This document shows positions 1 through 6,863 of a DNA stretch of 7,547 nt, in pieces. A model generated the notes under the pieces. The model was given only the letters and a program-made list of their open reading frames with translations, was not told the origin of the DNA and searched no databases. The translations under genes and the position numbers were made by a program. Each line of letters starts with the position of its first letter. The stretch's first letter is position 1. Source of the stretch: an uncultured Clostridia bacterium (GTDB lineage Bacteria; Bacillota; Clostridia; Lachnospirales; Anaerotignaceae); contig CATZIM010000079.1 in assembly GCA_958420075.1 (NCBI GenBank), forward strand, positions 1-7,547, given 5' to 3'.

Positions 1-1366
1 TGAATGTTGTGGTGCATTTACCAGCATTCCAAACATCACTCTGCAGTACGTTGATCAGGAAAGGAATGTTTGTTTTTACGCCACGGATTCTGGTTTCTTT
101 GATGGCACGAACAGCTTTTCTTGTTACGCCTTCAAATGTTCTGTCATGAGCGATGATTTTTACCAGCAAGCTGTCATAGAAAGGTGTAATTTCCGCACCT
201 GTGTGAGCAGTACCACCATCCAGACGGATACCATTGCCGGCAGGAGAACGGTATACACTGATTTTGCCTGTGTCAGGCAGGAAATTGTTGGCAGGGTCTT
301 CTGTGGTGACACGCAGCTGAATGGCATAACCATTGGAATGGATGTCATCCTGAGATTTGATGCCGATTTCAGGGGAATCCAGAGGATAACCTTCTTCAAT
401 CAGAATCTGTGCCTGCACGATATCAATACCCGTTACTTCTTCTGTTACGGTATGTTCTACCTGAATACGGGGGTTCATTTCGATGAAATAGTAGTTTTCA
501 TCTGCATCCACCAAAAATTCCAGTGTACCAGCATTTTTGTATCCTACATGTTTGGACAGACGAACGGCATCTGCGAAGATTTTTTCTCTGACTGCATCGC
601 TGACAGTGAAAGCGGGAGCAAATTCCACAACTTTCTGATGACGGCGCTGCACAGAACAGTCACGGTCAAAGAGGTGCACAACATTGCCGTATTTGTCACC
701 CAGAACCTGAACTTCAATGTGTTTGGGGTCACGGAGATATTTTTCAACGAAAATTTTATCGTCACCGAAGGCTTTTTTCGCTTCGTTTCTTGCTTCATCA
801 AATTCCTTAGGCATTTCTTCCGCACTGTTGACGATACGCATACCACGTCCGCCGCCACCATTGCTGGCTTTCAGCATAACGGGGTAGCCAACTCTTTCCG
901 CTACTTCCATAACTTCATCCAGACTTCTGATAGCATGGTCAACACCAGGGATGATGGGTACATTACATTCGATCGCCATCTGTTTAGAGGAGATCTTATC
1001 CCCCATGGAGTACATTACATCCACATCAGGACCGATGAAAGCGATACCAGCCTGGTTACATGCTTCTACAAAAGCGGGGTTTTCGGAAAGGAAACCATAA
1101 CCGGGGTGGATGGCGTCAACGCCTTTTGCCTTTGCAATGTTGATGATGTTACGAATATCCAGATATGCGTCGATGGGACCCTTTTCAGGATTGAGCATAT
1201 ATGCTTCGTCTGTTTTGGTACGGAACAGAGAGTATTTATCTTCTTTGGAGAAAATACCTACTGTCTGAATACCCAGTTCATTCAGGGCACGGTACACACG
1301 GATGGCAATTTCGCCACGGTTTGCAACCAGCACCTTTTTGAACTTTTTAATTTTTACTTCCTGCAT
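1..1366 (-). CDS. pyc: Pyruvate carboxylase, N-terminal part (gene runs off the window)
   Basis: A biotin-dependent cytosolic enzyme that carboxylates pyruvate to oxaloacetate with ATP and bicarbonate, refilling the TCA and amino-acid pools. Only the first 455 residues are in the window, covering the biotin carboxylase half. Visible are the N-terminal VLVANRGEIAIR (12-23), HPGYGFLSEN (87-96), the ATP-grasp glycine-rich loop NGGGGRGMR (169-177), DCSVQRRHQK (236-245), the catalytic stretch EMNPRIQVEHT (296-306) and the C-terminal biotin carboxylase region ending in RIRGVKTNIPFL (426-437). Pyruvate carboxylase is preferred over a stand-alone acetyl-CoA carboxylase subunit because of SKEDKYSLFRTKTDEAY (40-56), RVTTEDPANNFLPDTGKI (352-369) and continuation past residue 450 without a stop. 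The carboxyltransferase and biotinyl domains must lie outside the window. It has its own promoter and strong ribosome site. No internal frameshift is seen. Confidence 0.93.
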   Translation of the reverse strand, partial: MQEVKIKKFKKVLVANRGEIAIRVYRALNELGIQTVGIFSKEDKYSLFRTKTDEAYMLNPEKGPIDAYLDIRNIINIAKAKGVDAIHPGYGFLSENPAFVEACNQAGIAFIGPDVDVMYSMGDKISSKQMAIECNVPIIPGVDHAIRSLDEVMEVAERVGYPVMLKASNGGGGRGMRIVNSAEEMPKEFDEARNEAKKAFGDDKIFVEKYLRDPKHIEVQVLGDKYGNVVHLFDRDCSVQRRHQKVVEFAPAFTVSDAVREKIFADAVRLSKHVGYKNAGTLEFLVDADENYYFIEMNPRIQVEHTVTEEVTGIDIVQAQILIEEGYPLDSPEIGIKSQDDIHSNGYAIQLRVTTEDPANNFLPDTGKISVYRSPAGNGIRLDGGTAHTGAEITPFYDSLLVKIIAHDRTFEGVTRKAVRAIKETRIRGVKTNIPFLINVLQSDVWNAGKCTTTF

Positions 1367-1376
1367 GCTTATCATA

Positions 1377-1384
1377 CCTCCTTT
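1377..1384 (-). promoter_or_regulatory. Ribosome binding site deciding the pyc start
   Basis: The minus strand reads AAAGGAGG here. Two in-frame ATG codons follow, at 1375-1373 and 1366-1364. The first begins one base after the GGAGG and is too close to be used. The second is 10 bases away and begins the peptide MQEVKIKK, so 1366 is taken as the start. Confidence 0.8.
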
Positions 1385-1439
1385 GTATATTCACTGAATC
1401 ATCAGTCAAAATCTTGATTCCTTCAATGCCTATTGCTTT

Positions 1440-1468
1440 ATTATAATATAGGTTTTTGCATTCGTAAA
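1440..1468 (-). promoter_or_regulatory. Sigma-A-type promoter for pyc
   Basis: On the minus strand a -35 box TTTACG (1468-1463) is followed after exactly 17 bases by a perfect -10 box TATAAT (1445-1440). It lies between the radA stop and the pyc start. Transcription would begin near 1433, giving a leader of roughly 65 bases. The position and spacing fit a dedicated pyc promoter; the start site is inferred. Confidence 0.72.
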
Positions 1469-1505
1469 CTATAAAAATACAATGAACGCCAGAAGATACA
1501 GAAAA

Positions 1506-2894
1506 TCAATCACGCATTTTGCTGTAAAATTCTGTCAAAATTGCCATAACATCCTGCAAAAGACGACATTCAACCACTTCTGCATGCTGCAAAACAACCT
1601 GCCCGGCAGCGCCTTTTGCTACAATAATTTTTGCATATCCCAACCGGTCAAGCTCCTTCAAACGGCTTTCCATGGCGGGTACTCGCTTCAATTCCCCCGT
1701 CAGCCCCACATCGGCAATGAACGCCCAATCCGGCGGAATGGGTCTGTTTTTCACTGACGAGACAATGCTCATGAGCACCGCCAGATTTGCCGCCTGTTCT
1801 TTCAAAAACAAGCCGCCTGTGGTCTTGACTACCACGTTTTTATCATACAGCTTCACATTGCCTCGCTGTTCCAATATGGAAAGGAGGGTATGAAGAGTAT
1901 CTTTTTTCATGGTTTCACTGATACGGGAGGGATATGGTGTAAAGGACTGGGAAACCAGGCTTTCCACTTCTGCCACAATGGGACGAGAGCCTTCCCGCAA
2001 AACCGTAACAGCACTGCCGGAAACCAGTTCATTCCTGTTGCGCTTGGTAATGAAATATTCTGATGGATTATCTATAGAACGCAGTCCCTTTTCCGTCATG
2101 GCAAAAAAGCCCATTTCTCCGGTACTGCCGAAACGGTTTTTCGTTGCCAGAAGTCCACGAAGCTCGTCTGCCCCTTCCCCTTCCAGCACCAGAACCGTAT
2201 CCACCAGATGTTCCAACGCGCGCAGACCGGCAATCTCATCATTTTTATTCATCTGCCCAATCATCAGCGCTGCTCGCTGTCTGCGCTTATCCTTTGCACA
2301 CTGCACCAATGCGGAAGCGCATTCCATGGTCTGGGTAGGATTGCCTGCCCTCGCCGGATAAAATTCCGCCAGAGAGAATGTCTGGATACTGTCCAGAATG
2401 ATCAAATCCGGGTCTACTTCCCCAACGGCAGACAATACCGCATCCATGGAAGTATCTGCCAAAATCCAGATATTATCGGCAATATCCCCCAGTATCCTGT
2501 CTGCTCGATTCTTGATCTGGCTGTCACTTTCCTCCCCTGTGGCATACAGCACACGATATCCTGCATTGGCCAGTTGGTATGCCACCATCAGGCACAAGGT
2601 AGATTTCCCGCCGCCGGGAGGGGATGTCAAAATCGTTACGGAATCCCGGACGATGCCGCCGCCCATAACCCGGTCAAACTCCCCAATGCCTGTCAAAAGC
2701 CGCTGGCTTTTGCTGCTTTCCACTTCCTTCAAACGGGAAAGGCTCAGCTGAACGGGCTTTGTGCTGCTTTTTTCCTTTTTCGTTTCTTCCTGTTCAGAAA
2801 ATGTGTTCCACTCTCCACATTCCGGGCATTTTCCCATCCATTTTGAGCTTTTATATCCACATTCACTGCAAATATACGACGTTTTTACTCTCAT
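1506..2894 (-). CDS. radA: RadA (Sms) recombination/repair ATPase, divergent form
   Basis: RadA is a RecA-related ATPase and DNA-branch-migration helicase that works with RecA in recombination and repair. At 462 residues it has the family's usual length and order. An N-terminal zinc finger has C9, C12, C23 and C26. The RecA-like core has a P-loop SPPGGGKST (91-99), Walker B LIILD (164-168), the RadA signature KNRFGSTGEMG (252-262) and EHLVD (228-232). The C-terminal Lon-like domain has NRPIPPD (383-389) and VGLTGELKRVP (396-406). Two motifs are unusual: the P-loop has S where G is normal and lacks the usual GDPGIGKST form, and the VGHVTKDG-like motif reads IGQMNKNDE (212-220). The ATG at 2894 follows AGGTGG at a short distance. 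radA commonly follows clpC in Firmicutes, as it does here with one gene between. No convincing promoter is visible between the upstream terminator and the start, so how it is transcribed is unclear. Confidence 0.92.
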   Translation of the reverse strand: MRVKTSYICSECGYKSSKWMGKCPECGEWNTFSEQEETKKEKSSTKPVQLSLSRLKEVESSKSQRLLTGIGEFDRVMGGGIVRDSVTILTSPPGGGKSTLCLMVAYQLANAGYRVLYATGEESDSQIKNRADRILGDIADNIWILADTSMDAVLSAVGEVDPDLIILDSIQTFSLAEFYPARAGNPTQTMECASALVQCAKDKRRQRAALMIGQMNKNDEIAGLRALEHLVDTVLVLEGEGADELRGLLATKNRFGSTGEMGFFAMTEKGLRSIDNPSEYFITKRNRNELVSGSAVTVLREGSRPIVAEVESLVSQSFTPYPSRISETMKKDTLHTLLSILEQRGNVKLYDKNVVVKTTGGLFLKEQAANLAVLMSIVSSVKNRPIPPDWAFIADVGLTGELKRVPAMESRLKELDRLGYAKIIVAKGAAGQVVLQHAEVVECRLLQDVMAILTEFYSKMRD

Positions 2895-2946
2895 TCTTCC
2901 ACCTCGATGATAACCTTTTCTGTTGTCATCACAAAAACAGACAGAT

Positions 2947-2989
2947 AAACAAAAATCGATAAAGCCTTTTGCAAGACTCTATCGATTTT
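2947..2989 (-). terminator. Rho-independent terminator after the 137-residue gene
   Basis: Read on the minus strand, AAAATCGATA (2989-2980) pairs with TATCGATTTT (2961-2952). The stem continues inward with GAGTCTT against AAGGCTT, including two G-U pairs, to a GCAA tetraloop. That makes 17 base pairs, followed by TTTTTGTTT. The G-U pairs exist only in minus-strand RNA, so the structure is best in that direction, although the outer 10 bp are symmetric and the other side is also T-rich. It lies 29 bases after the stop at 3019. Confidence 0.88.
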
Positions 2990-3018
2990 CTTTTCATCAT
3001 GTACTGAAAACTCAGATT

Positions 3019-3432
3019 TTAGCCGATTTTTTCAATTTTTACAGGTGTTGCATTTTTCTGGATTTCCACAGAGAATGTCACTTTGCCTGTCATATTTGTT
3101 TTCATTTTGCCAACGTTTACGTCGTCAACCAGAATTTTGTATTCTGTATCTGCTTCCAGTTCCAGTGTCAGCTGAACATCTTCTTCTGCTTCCACCAGGA
3201 AGGAAACGCCTCTTTCATCCTGTGCAAAGTTCAGAACAGTTGCGCCGGGTACTGCTTCCAGCAGCATTTTACCGTTCTTTTCCAGTTTTGTGATTTCTTT
3301 AAATGTTTTTACTTTATACAAATCGCCCTGCACTTCAAAGTCCAGCACTTTTTTCTTCTCATCCATCAGGTAGTTGCCGAAACTGATGCTGCCGTCATCT
3401 TCTTTTCTAATCAATTCCTCAATTACTGCCAT
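3019..3432 (-). CDS. Conserved-looking 137-residue protein of unknown function
   Basis: I do not know the function. The protein is small, acidic and soluble-looking, with no signal peptide, membrane segment or cysteine. It starts MAVIEELIRKEDDGSISFGNY, then has a charged segment VQGDLYKVKTFKEITKLEKNG (about 34-54), a short glycine-containing stretch VPGATVLNF (61-69) and a C-terminal half of alternating hydrophobic and charged residues (VQLTLELEADTEYKILVDD, about 86-104), which suggests beta strands. From memory, similar proteins in Clostridia are sometimes labelled 'endosialidase', but nothing here resembles a catalytic sialidase and I do not adopt the name. The gene is well supported: its ATG at 3432 is 8 bases after GGGAGG (plus 3441-3446), it has an extended -10 promoter upstream, and a strong terminator closes it. 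It therefore looks like a single-gene unit between clpC and radA. Confidence 0.85.
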   Translation of the reverse strand: MAVIEELIRKEDDGSISFGNYLMDEKKKVLDFEVQGDLYKVKTFKEITKLEKNGKMLLEAVPGATVLNFAQDERGVSFLVEAEEDVQLTLELEADTEYKILVDDVNVGKMKTNMTGKVTFSVEIQKNATPVKIEKIG

Positions 3433-3499
3433 GTTGCTTACCTCCCAAGCGTCCTTTCTTTATTTCCTTTTCCGAACAAGAATATGCACGGTAATGTTC

Positions 3500-3514
3500 C
3501 TGATAATATATCAG
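3500..3514. promoter_or_regulatory. Perfect dyad at the predicted start site of the 137-residue gene
   Basis: CTGATA-ATA-TATCAG is a perfect 6+3+6 inverted repeat. It begins 5 bases downstream of the -10 box at 3519-3524 and spans the expected transcription start near 3512. Placement and symmetry are those of a repressor operator, but I do not recognise the regulator. It could also be a small RNA hairpin in the leader. Confidence 0.4.
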
Positions 3515-3518
3515 AATG

Positions 3519-3527
3519 ATTATATCA
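3519..3527 (-). promoter_or_regulatory. Extended -10 promoter of the 137-residue gene
   Basis: The minus strand reads TGATATAAT: a perfect TATAAT box (3524-3519) with the TGn extension directly upstream. No good -35 box lies 16-18 bases upstream, which is typical of extended -10 promoters. The leader would be about 80 bases. Confidence 0.6.
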
Positions 3528-3544
3528 CAAAACCTGCCGCAGGT
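3528..3544 (-). other. Short dyad after clpC, weak terminator or operator
   Basis: On the minus strand ACCTGCGGCAGGT is a perfect palindrome around one central base, followed by TTTTGTG. As RNA it folds to only a 5-bp stem with a 3-base loop and four U's, so as a clpC terminator it would be weak. It sits in the spacer region just upstream of the extended -10 box at 3519-3527, so it could instead be an operator. A second palindrome, GGTATATACC (3542-3551), overlaps its upstream edge. Confidence 0.35.
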
Positions 3545-3583
3545 ATATACCAAAATTCTGCTTTTTTCTATCTATTTGTTCGT

Positions 3584-6037
3584 TCATTTTACCACACGGA
3601 AGAGGAAGCCGTTTGTTTTTACACCAACAGAAACTTTATCCCCTGCTTTGAAGTTGCCCATGAGATATTCTTCCGCAAAAGCATCTTCAATGCGGGACTG
3701 GATGGCACGGCGAAGGGGTCTTGCGCCAAAGGCTTTGTCATAGCCTTCTTCCGCAATTTTTTCCAGTGCTTTATCCGTAAAAGTAACGGTAATGTCCATA
3801 TTTTCTTTGATGCGTTTGGAAACGGTTTTGGTCATGAGTTTCACGATTTCCAGAATATCTTCCTGTGTCAAGGAATGGAATACGATCATATCATCAATAC
3901 GGTTCAAAAATTCTGGTTTAAAGATATGACGCACTTCTTCCATGACGTTTTTCTTCATGTTCTGATAACTCTGTTCTTCTGTTTCCATGCTGGTAAAGCC
4001 CACACGTTTTGGTTCTACAATGCTTCTTGCACCGGCATTGGAAGTCATGATGATGACTGTGTTTTTGAAATCCACTTTTCTGCCCTGACCATCGGTGATA
4101 TGACCATCGTCCAGCACCTGCAGCAATACGTTAAATACATCAGGAGATGCCTTTTCGATTTCATCGAACAGGACAACAGAATAAGGATTCCGGCGGACTT
4201 TTTCACTAAGCTGACCGCCTTCTTCGTAGCCCACATAACCCGGAGGAGAACCTACCATACGGGATACGCTGTGTTTCTCCATATATTCGGACATGTCGAT
4301 ACGAATCATAGCATCTTCGTCCCCAAAGAGAGCTTCCGCCAAGGCTTTGGACAATTCTGTTTTACCAACACCTGTAGGACCTAAGAACAGGAAGGAACCG
4401 ATGGGGCGGTTAGGATCTTTCAAACCAACTCTGCCGCGGCGGATGGCTTTTGCCAATGCTTTTACGGCTTCTGACTGTCCAATAACACGCTGATGCAAGG
4501 TATCTTCCAGATGCAGAAGCCGCTGACTTTCTTCTTCCTGCAAGCTCTGCAAAGGCACACCTGTCCATACAGATACCACTTCTGCCACTTCTTCTCTGGT
4601 AACTACCTGTGCCTGATTTTCATGGTTGTTTTCCCATTCTTTTTTGGCTTCTTTCCACTGGGCGCGAAGGGCATCCTGTGTCCGTTTGATTTCCGCAGCC
4701 TTTTCAAATTCTTCTGTTTTAATAGCTGCTTCTTTTTCCTTTTCCATTTCCGCCAGTTTTTCTTCCATTTCTGCCACATTATCCGGCGCACTGAATGTTT
4801 TCAGACGCAAACGGGATGCAGCTTCGTCAATCAGGTCAATGGCTTTATCAGGCAGGAAACGGTCAGATACATATCTGGCAGAAAGTTTCACTGCCGCTTC
4901 GATAGCATCATCGGAAATGGTTACTTTATGGTGCATTTCATATTTATCACGCAAAGCTTTCAGCATTGCCACTGCTGCCTGTTCATCGGGTTCTTCCACT
5001 TTCACAGGCTGGAAACGGCGTTCAAAAGCAGCGTCTTTTTCAATATGTTTCCGGTATTCTTCCAATGTGGTGGCACCAATGAGCTGGATTTCCCCACGGG
5101 AAAGAGCGGGCTTCAGAATATTGGATGCGTCAATGGCGCCTTCCGCAGCACCTGCGCCGATGATGGTATGAATTTCATCCACAAACAGAATGATATTGCC
5201 ATCGGCTTTCACCTCATCCATGGCTTTTTTCATACGTTCTTCAAATTCCCCACGGTATTTGGAGCCAGCAACCATAGCAGACAAATCCAGACCAACGATT
5301 CTCTTATTTTTCAGAGTATCGGGCACATTGCCTTCTGCGATTTTCTGGGCAAGACCTTCCACAATGGCAGTTTTCCCGACACCGGGGTCACCTACCAGAC
5401 AAGGATTGTTTTTGGTACGGCGGCTCAAAATCTGCACAATCCGTTCGATTTCCTTATCTCTGCCAACAATGGGGTCAAATTTATTTTTCTTTGCCAGTGC
5501 CGTCATGTCACGGCTGAATTTATCCAGTGTTTCTGTGGCGCTTTTTTCCTGTTTTTCCCCTTGGCTGTTCATGCCGCGAGCGCTGCCGTTCTGGTCTTCC
5601 CCTTCTCCCAGCATGTTCATGATGTCATCATACAAACGCTGAAGATTCAGATCCAGAGATACCATAATTCGTACGGCAATGTTGTCATTTTCTCGAATGA
5701 GGGCAATGAGGATATGTTCTGTACCTACATAACCAGTACCCATGCGGAATGCTTCCTGCACGCTGCTTTCCACCACACGTTTTGCCCGTGGTGTAAAGTC
5801 CGCAGGAATATAGTAAGCAGAGGTGCCCCCTGTCATGGACTGAATTTTGTCCATGACCTGATGGTAAGTCACACCCTGACTTTCCAGCGCCTTTGCGGCC
5901 ACACTGTCGCTGACCAATGTCAGCCCCAACAAAATATGCTCTGTTCCTACATATTTATTTCCCAGCTTCAAAGCAGCCTCCTGGGCTCTTTTCAGCACTT
6001 CCTGGGCTTTATTTGTAAATTTTCCTTGCATTGTCAT
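3584..6037 (-). CDS. clpC: ClpC, AAA+ unfoldase of the ClpCP protease
   Basis: ClpC is a cytosolic hexameric Hsp100 ATPase that unfolds proteins and threads them into ClpP; it serves in stress quality control and regulated proteolysis. At 817 residues it is full length. Two Clp N-terminal repeats occur (7-40 and 81-115, each with GTEHIL). AAA-1 has Walker A GDPGVGKT (216-223) and Walker B with D287/E288. The linker (about 424-460, [20 protein letters not shown] onward) is the UVR/M domain typical of ClpC and shorter than that of ClpB. AAA-2 has GPTGVGKT (553-560) and Walker B FDE (624-626). VGF (679-681) matches the ClpP-docking loop, supporting a protease partner rather than a ClpB-type disaggregase. 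The ATG at 6037 lies 6 bases after AAGGA; an ATG two codons later is less well spaced. ctsR, mcsA and mcsB, its usual upstream partners, are absent here. A CIRCE-like operator precedes it. Confidence 0.97.
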   Translation of the reverse strand: MTMQGKFTNKAQEVLKRAQEAALKLGNKYVGTEHILLGLTLVSDSVAAKALESQGVTYHQVMDKIQSMTGGTSAYYIPADFTPRAKRVVESSVQEAFRMGTGYVGTEHILIALIRENDNIAVRIMVSLDLNLQRLYDDIMNMLGEGEDQNGSARGMNSQGEKQEKSATETLDKFSRDMTALAKKNKFDPIVGRDKEIERIVQILSRRTKNNPCLVGDPGVGKTAIVEGLAQKIAEGNVPDTLKNKRIVGLDLSAMVAGSKYRGEFEERMKKAMDEVKADGNIILFVDEIHTIIGAGAAEGAIDASNILKPALSRGEIQLIGATTLEEYRKHIEKDAAFERRFQPVKVEEPDEQAAVAMLKALRDKYEMHHKVTISDDAIEAAVKLSARYVSDRFLPDKAIDLIDEAASRLRLKTFSAPDNVAEMEEKLAEMEKEKEAAIKTEEFEKAAEIKRTQDALRAQWKEAKKEWENNHENQAQVVTREEVAEVVSVWTGVPLQSLQEEESQRLLHLEDTLHQRVIGQSEAVKALAKAIRRGRVGLKDPNRPIGSFLFLGPTGVGKTELSKALAEALFGDEDAMIRIDMSEYMEKHSVSRMVGSPPGYVGYEEGGQLSEKVRRNPYSVVLFDEIEKASPDVFNVLLQVLDDGHITDGQGRKVDFKNTVIIMTSNAGARSIVEPKRVGFTSMETEEQSYQNMKKNVMEEVRHIFKPEFLNRIDDMIVFHSLTQEDILEIVKLMTKTVSKRIKENMDITVTFTDKALEKIAEEGYDKAFGARPLRRAIQSRIEDAFAEEYLMGNFKAGDKVSVGVKTNGFLFRVVK

Positions 6038-6055
6038 TCACCGTCCTTTATTTTG

Positions 6056-6082
6056 TTAGCCAACCACCTTTGTGATTGCTAA
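6056..6082 (-). promoter_or_regulatory. CIRCE-like operator (HrcA binding site) in the clpC leader
   Basis: The minus strand reads TTAGCAATC, nine bases, then GTTGGCTAA. The CIRCE consensus is TTAGCACTC-N9-GAGTGCTAA. The left half matches 8 of 9, the right half 6 of 9, the spacer is exactly 9, and the outer TTAGC/GCTAA arms are perfect. It lies downstream of the promoter and 7 bases upstream of the clpC ribosome site, where CIRCE elements usually lie. HrcA binding is inferred; hrcA is not in the window. Confidence 0.62.
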
Positions 6083-6093
6083 TTTTATGATGA

Positions 6094-6123
6094 AAATAAA
6101 AGAACATTGCTGTTCTTTTATTT
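6094..6123 (-). terminator. Perfect 13-bp hairpin with GCAA loop: terminator or clpC leader attenuator
   Basis: On the minus strand AAATAAAAGAACA, then GCAA, then TGTTCTTTTATTT form a perfect 13-bp stem with a GNRA-type tetraloop. The descending arm ends in a U-rich run (UUUUAUUUU). It could end transcripts of the upstream GH13/pseudouridine synthase unit. It lies downstream of the best clpC promoter, however, so clpC transcripts should also contain it, about 14 bases from their 5' end. The stem is AU-rich, which makes it a weaker terminator than the one at 2947-2989. Confidence 0.6.
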
Positions 6124-6143
6124 GTTTCTCTATTTTCAAGAAC

Positions 6144-6172
6144 ATTATAATACACATTGCAAAAAAAAGCAA
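6144..6172 (-). promoter_or_regulatory. Sigma-A-type promoter for clpC
   Basis: The minus strand has -35 TTGCTT (6172-6167), a 17-base spacer and a perfect -10 TATAAT (6149-6144). The -35 box keeps only the TTG core. T- and A-rich tracts upstream could act as an UP element. Transcription would start near 6137, giving a leader of about 100 bases that contains the hairpin and the CIRCE-like site. Confidence 0.6.
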
Positions 6173-6182
6173 AACAACTTTT

Positions 6183-6860
6183 TTACAATTCTCCCAATTT
6201 TTCCGAAAAAAGCGAAAAAGGCATATCACTCGGCAAGGAGCGAATGGAAAAACCTTCTTTCTGTTTTTCCCATTTTCCCTCTAACTTCCATGACCACAAA
6301 GCCATGTTGCCAACACCTCTCATGGGCTGTAATGTATTATATTTTCTGTCACCCCAAATGGGTGCACCATGATGGGAAGTCTGGACACGAATCTGATGAT
6401 GCCGCCCTGTTTCCAGTGTGATTTCCACCAGAGAAAGGAGCTGCTCATTCCACATGGTTTCTGCCAGTACCTGATAATGGAGAATAGCTTTCTTTGCGCC
6501 TTTTCTGGACGCGGACACCACTTCTGACAGATTGGTTCTGGCATTTTTGAAAAGATAATCTGTCCATGTACCGCTTTTTTCTTCCAAAGTGCCCCAAAGG
6601 ACAGTCAGATAAGATTTCCGCCAGCCGCCTGCCTGCATCATTTTGGAGAGGGCTGCTTCTGCCTGTTTTGTCTTAGCAAAAACCATAATCCCCCCAACAG
6701 GGCGATCCAGACGATGCACCAATCCCAATTCCTGTTTCAACTGGGCTGACAGCAGGGAAAGCAGATCCGCATCCCCTGTTCTGTCCGGCTGTGCAGGCAT
6801 GCCCTGTGGTTTTTCCACAGCCACCATATCCGTATTTTCAAATAATATCCGCAAATCCAT
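6183..6860 (-). CDS. RluA-family pseudouridine synthase
   Basis: This enzyme converts a specific uridine in rRNA or tRNA to pseudouridine; the target cannot be read from the sequence. At 225 residues it is a compact member with essentially only the catalytic domain and no N-terminal S4 RNA-binding domain. The family signature HRLDRPVGGIMVFAKT (49-64) carries the catalytic aspartate D52. Other family motifs are VAVEKPQGMP (13-22), WRKSYLTVLWG (80-90) and the RNA-binding stretch TGRHHQIRVQ (151-160) followed by GAPIWGDRKY (165-174). The ATG at 6860 follows the GH13 stop after 3 bases, and no strong ribosome site precedes it (the last GH13 codons offer only AAAGAAG), so translation is probably coupled to the upstream gene. 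The stop at 6183 lies 10 bases before the clpC -35 box. Confidence 0.9.
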   Translation of the reverse strand: MDLRILFENTDMVAVEKPQGMPAQPDRTGDADLLSLLSAQLKQELGLVHRLDRPVGGIMVFAKTKQAEAALSKMMQAGGWRKSYLTVLWGTLEEKSGTWTDYLFKNARTNLSEVVSASRKGAKKAILHYQVLAETMWNEQLLSLVEITLETGRHHQIRVQTSHHGAPIWGDRKYNTLQPMRGVGNMALWSWKLEGKWEKQKEGFSIRSLPSDMPFSLFSEKLGEL

Positions 6861-6863
6861 GCC

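Noticed and set aside
146..1417. Long plus-strand open frame (423 codons) opposite pyc
   Set aside because: It is antisense to a clearly recognisable pyruvate carboxylase, has a phenylalanine-, cysteine- and histidine-rich composition typical of shadow frames, and has no ribosome site.
1367..1505. Rho-independent terminator for radA
   Set aside because: I see no stable stem followed by a T-run after the stop at 1506. The T-rich stretch near 1470 has no hairpin before it, so read-through into pyc remains possible.
2907..2934. Candidate radA promoter, TTGTGA (2934-2929), 16 bases, TATCAT (2912-2907)
   Set aside because: Transcription would begin near 2900, inside or beyond the ribosome site, so it is unlikely to be productive.
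3374..4384. Plus-strand open frame of 336 codons opposite the clpC 3' end and the start of the 137-residue gene
   Set aside because: It shows the same shadow composition and crosses a real promoter region and two minus-strand genes.
4493..6082. Plus-strand open frame of 529 codons opposite clpC
   Set aside because: It is antisense to the well-conserved clpC, extremely rich in Phe, His and Cys, and resembles no family. Its length is a by-product of clpC codon usage.
6038..6182. CtsR operator (direct GGTCAAA heptads) before clpC
   Set aside because: No tandem GGTCAAA-like heptads are present on either strand. The symmetric TTAGC/GCTAA element fits CIRCE instead.
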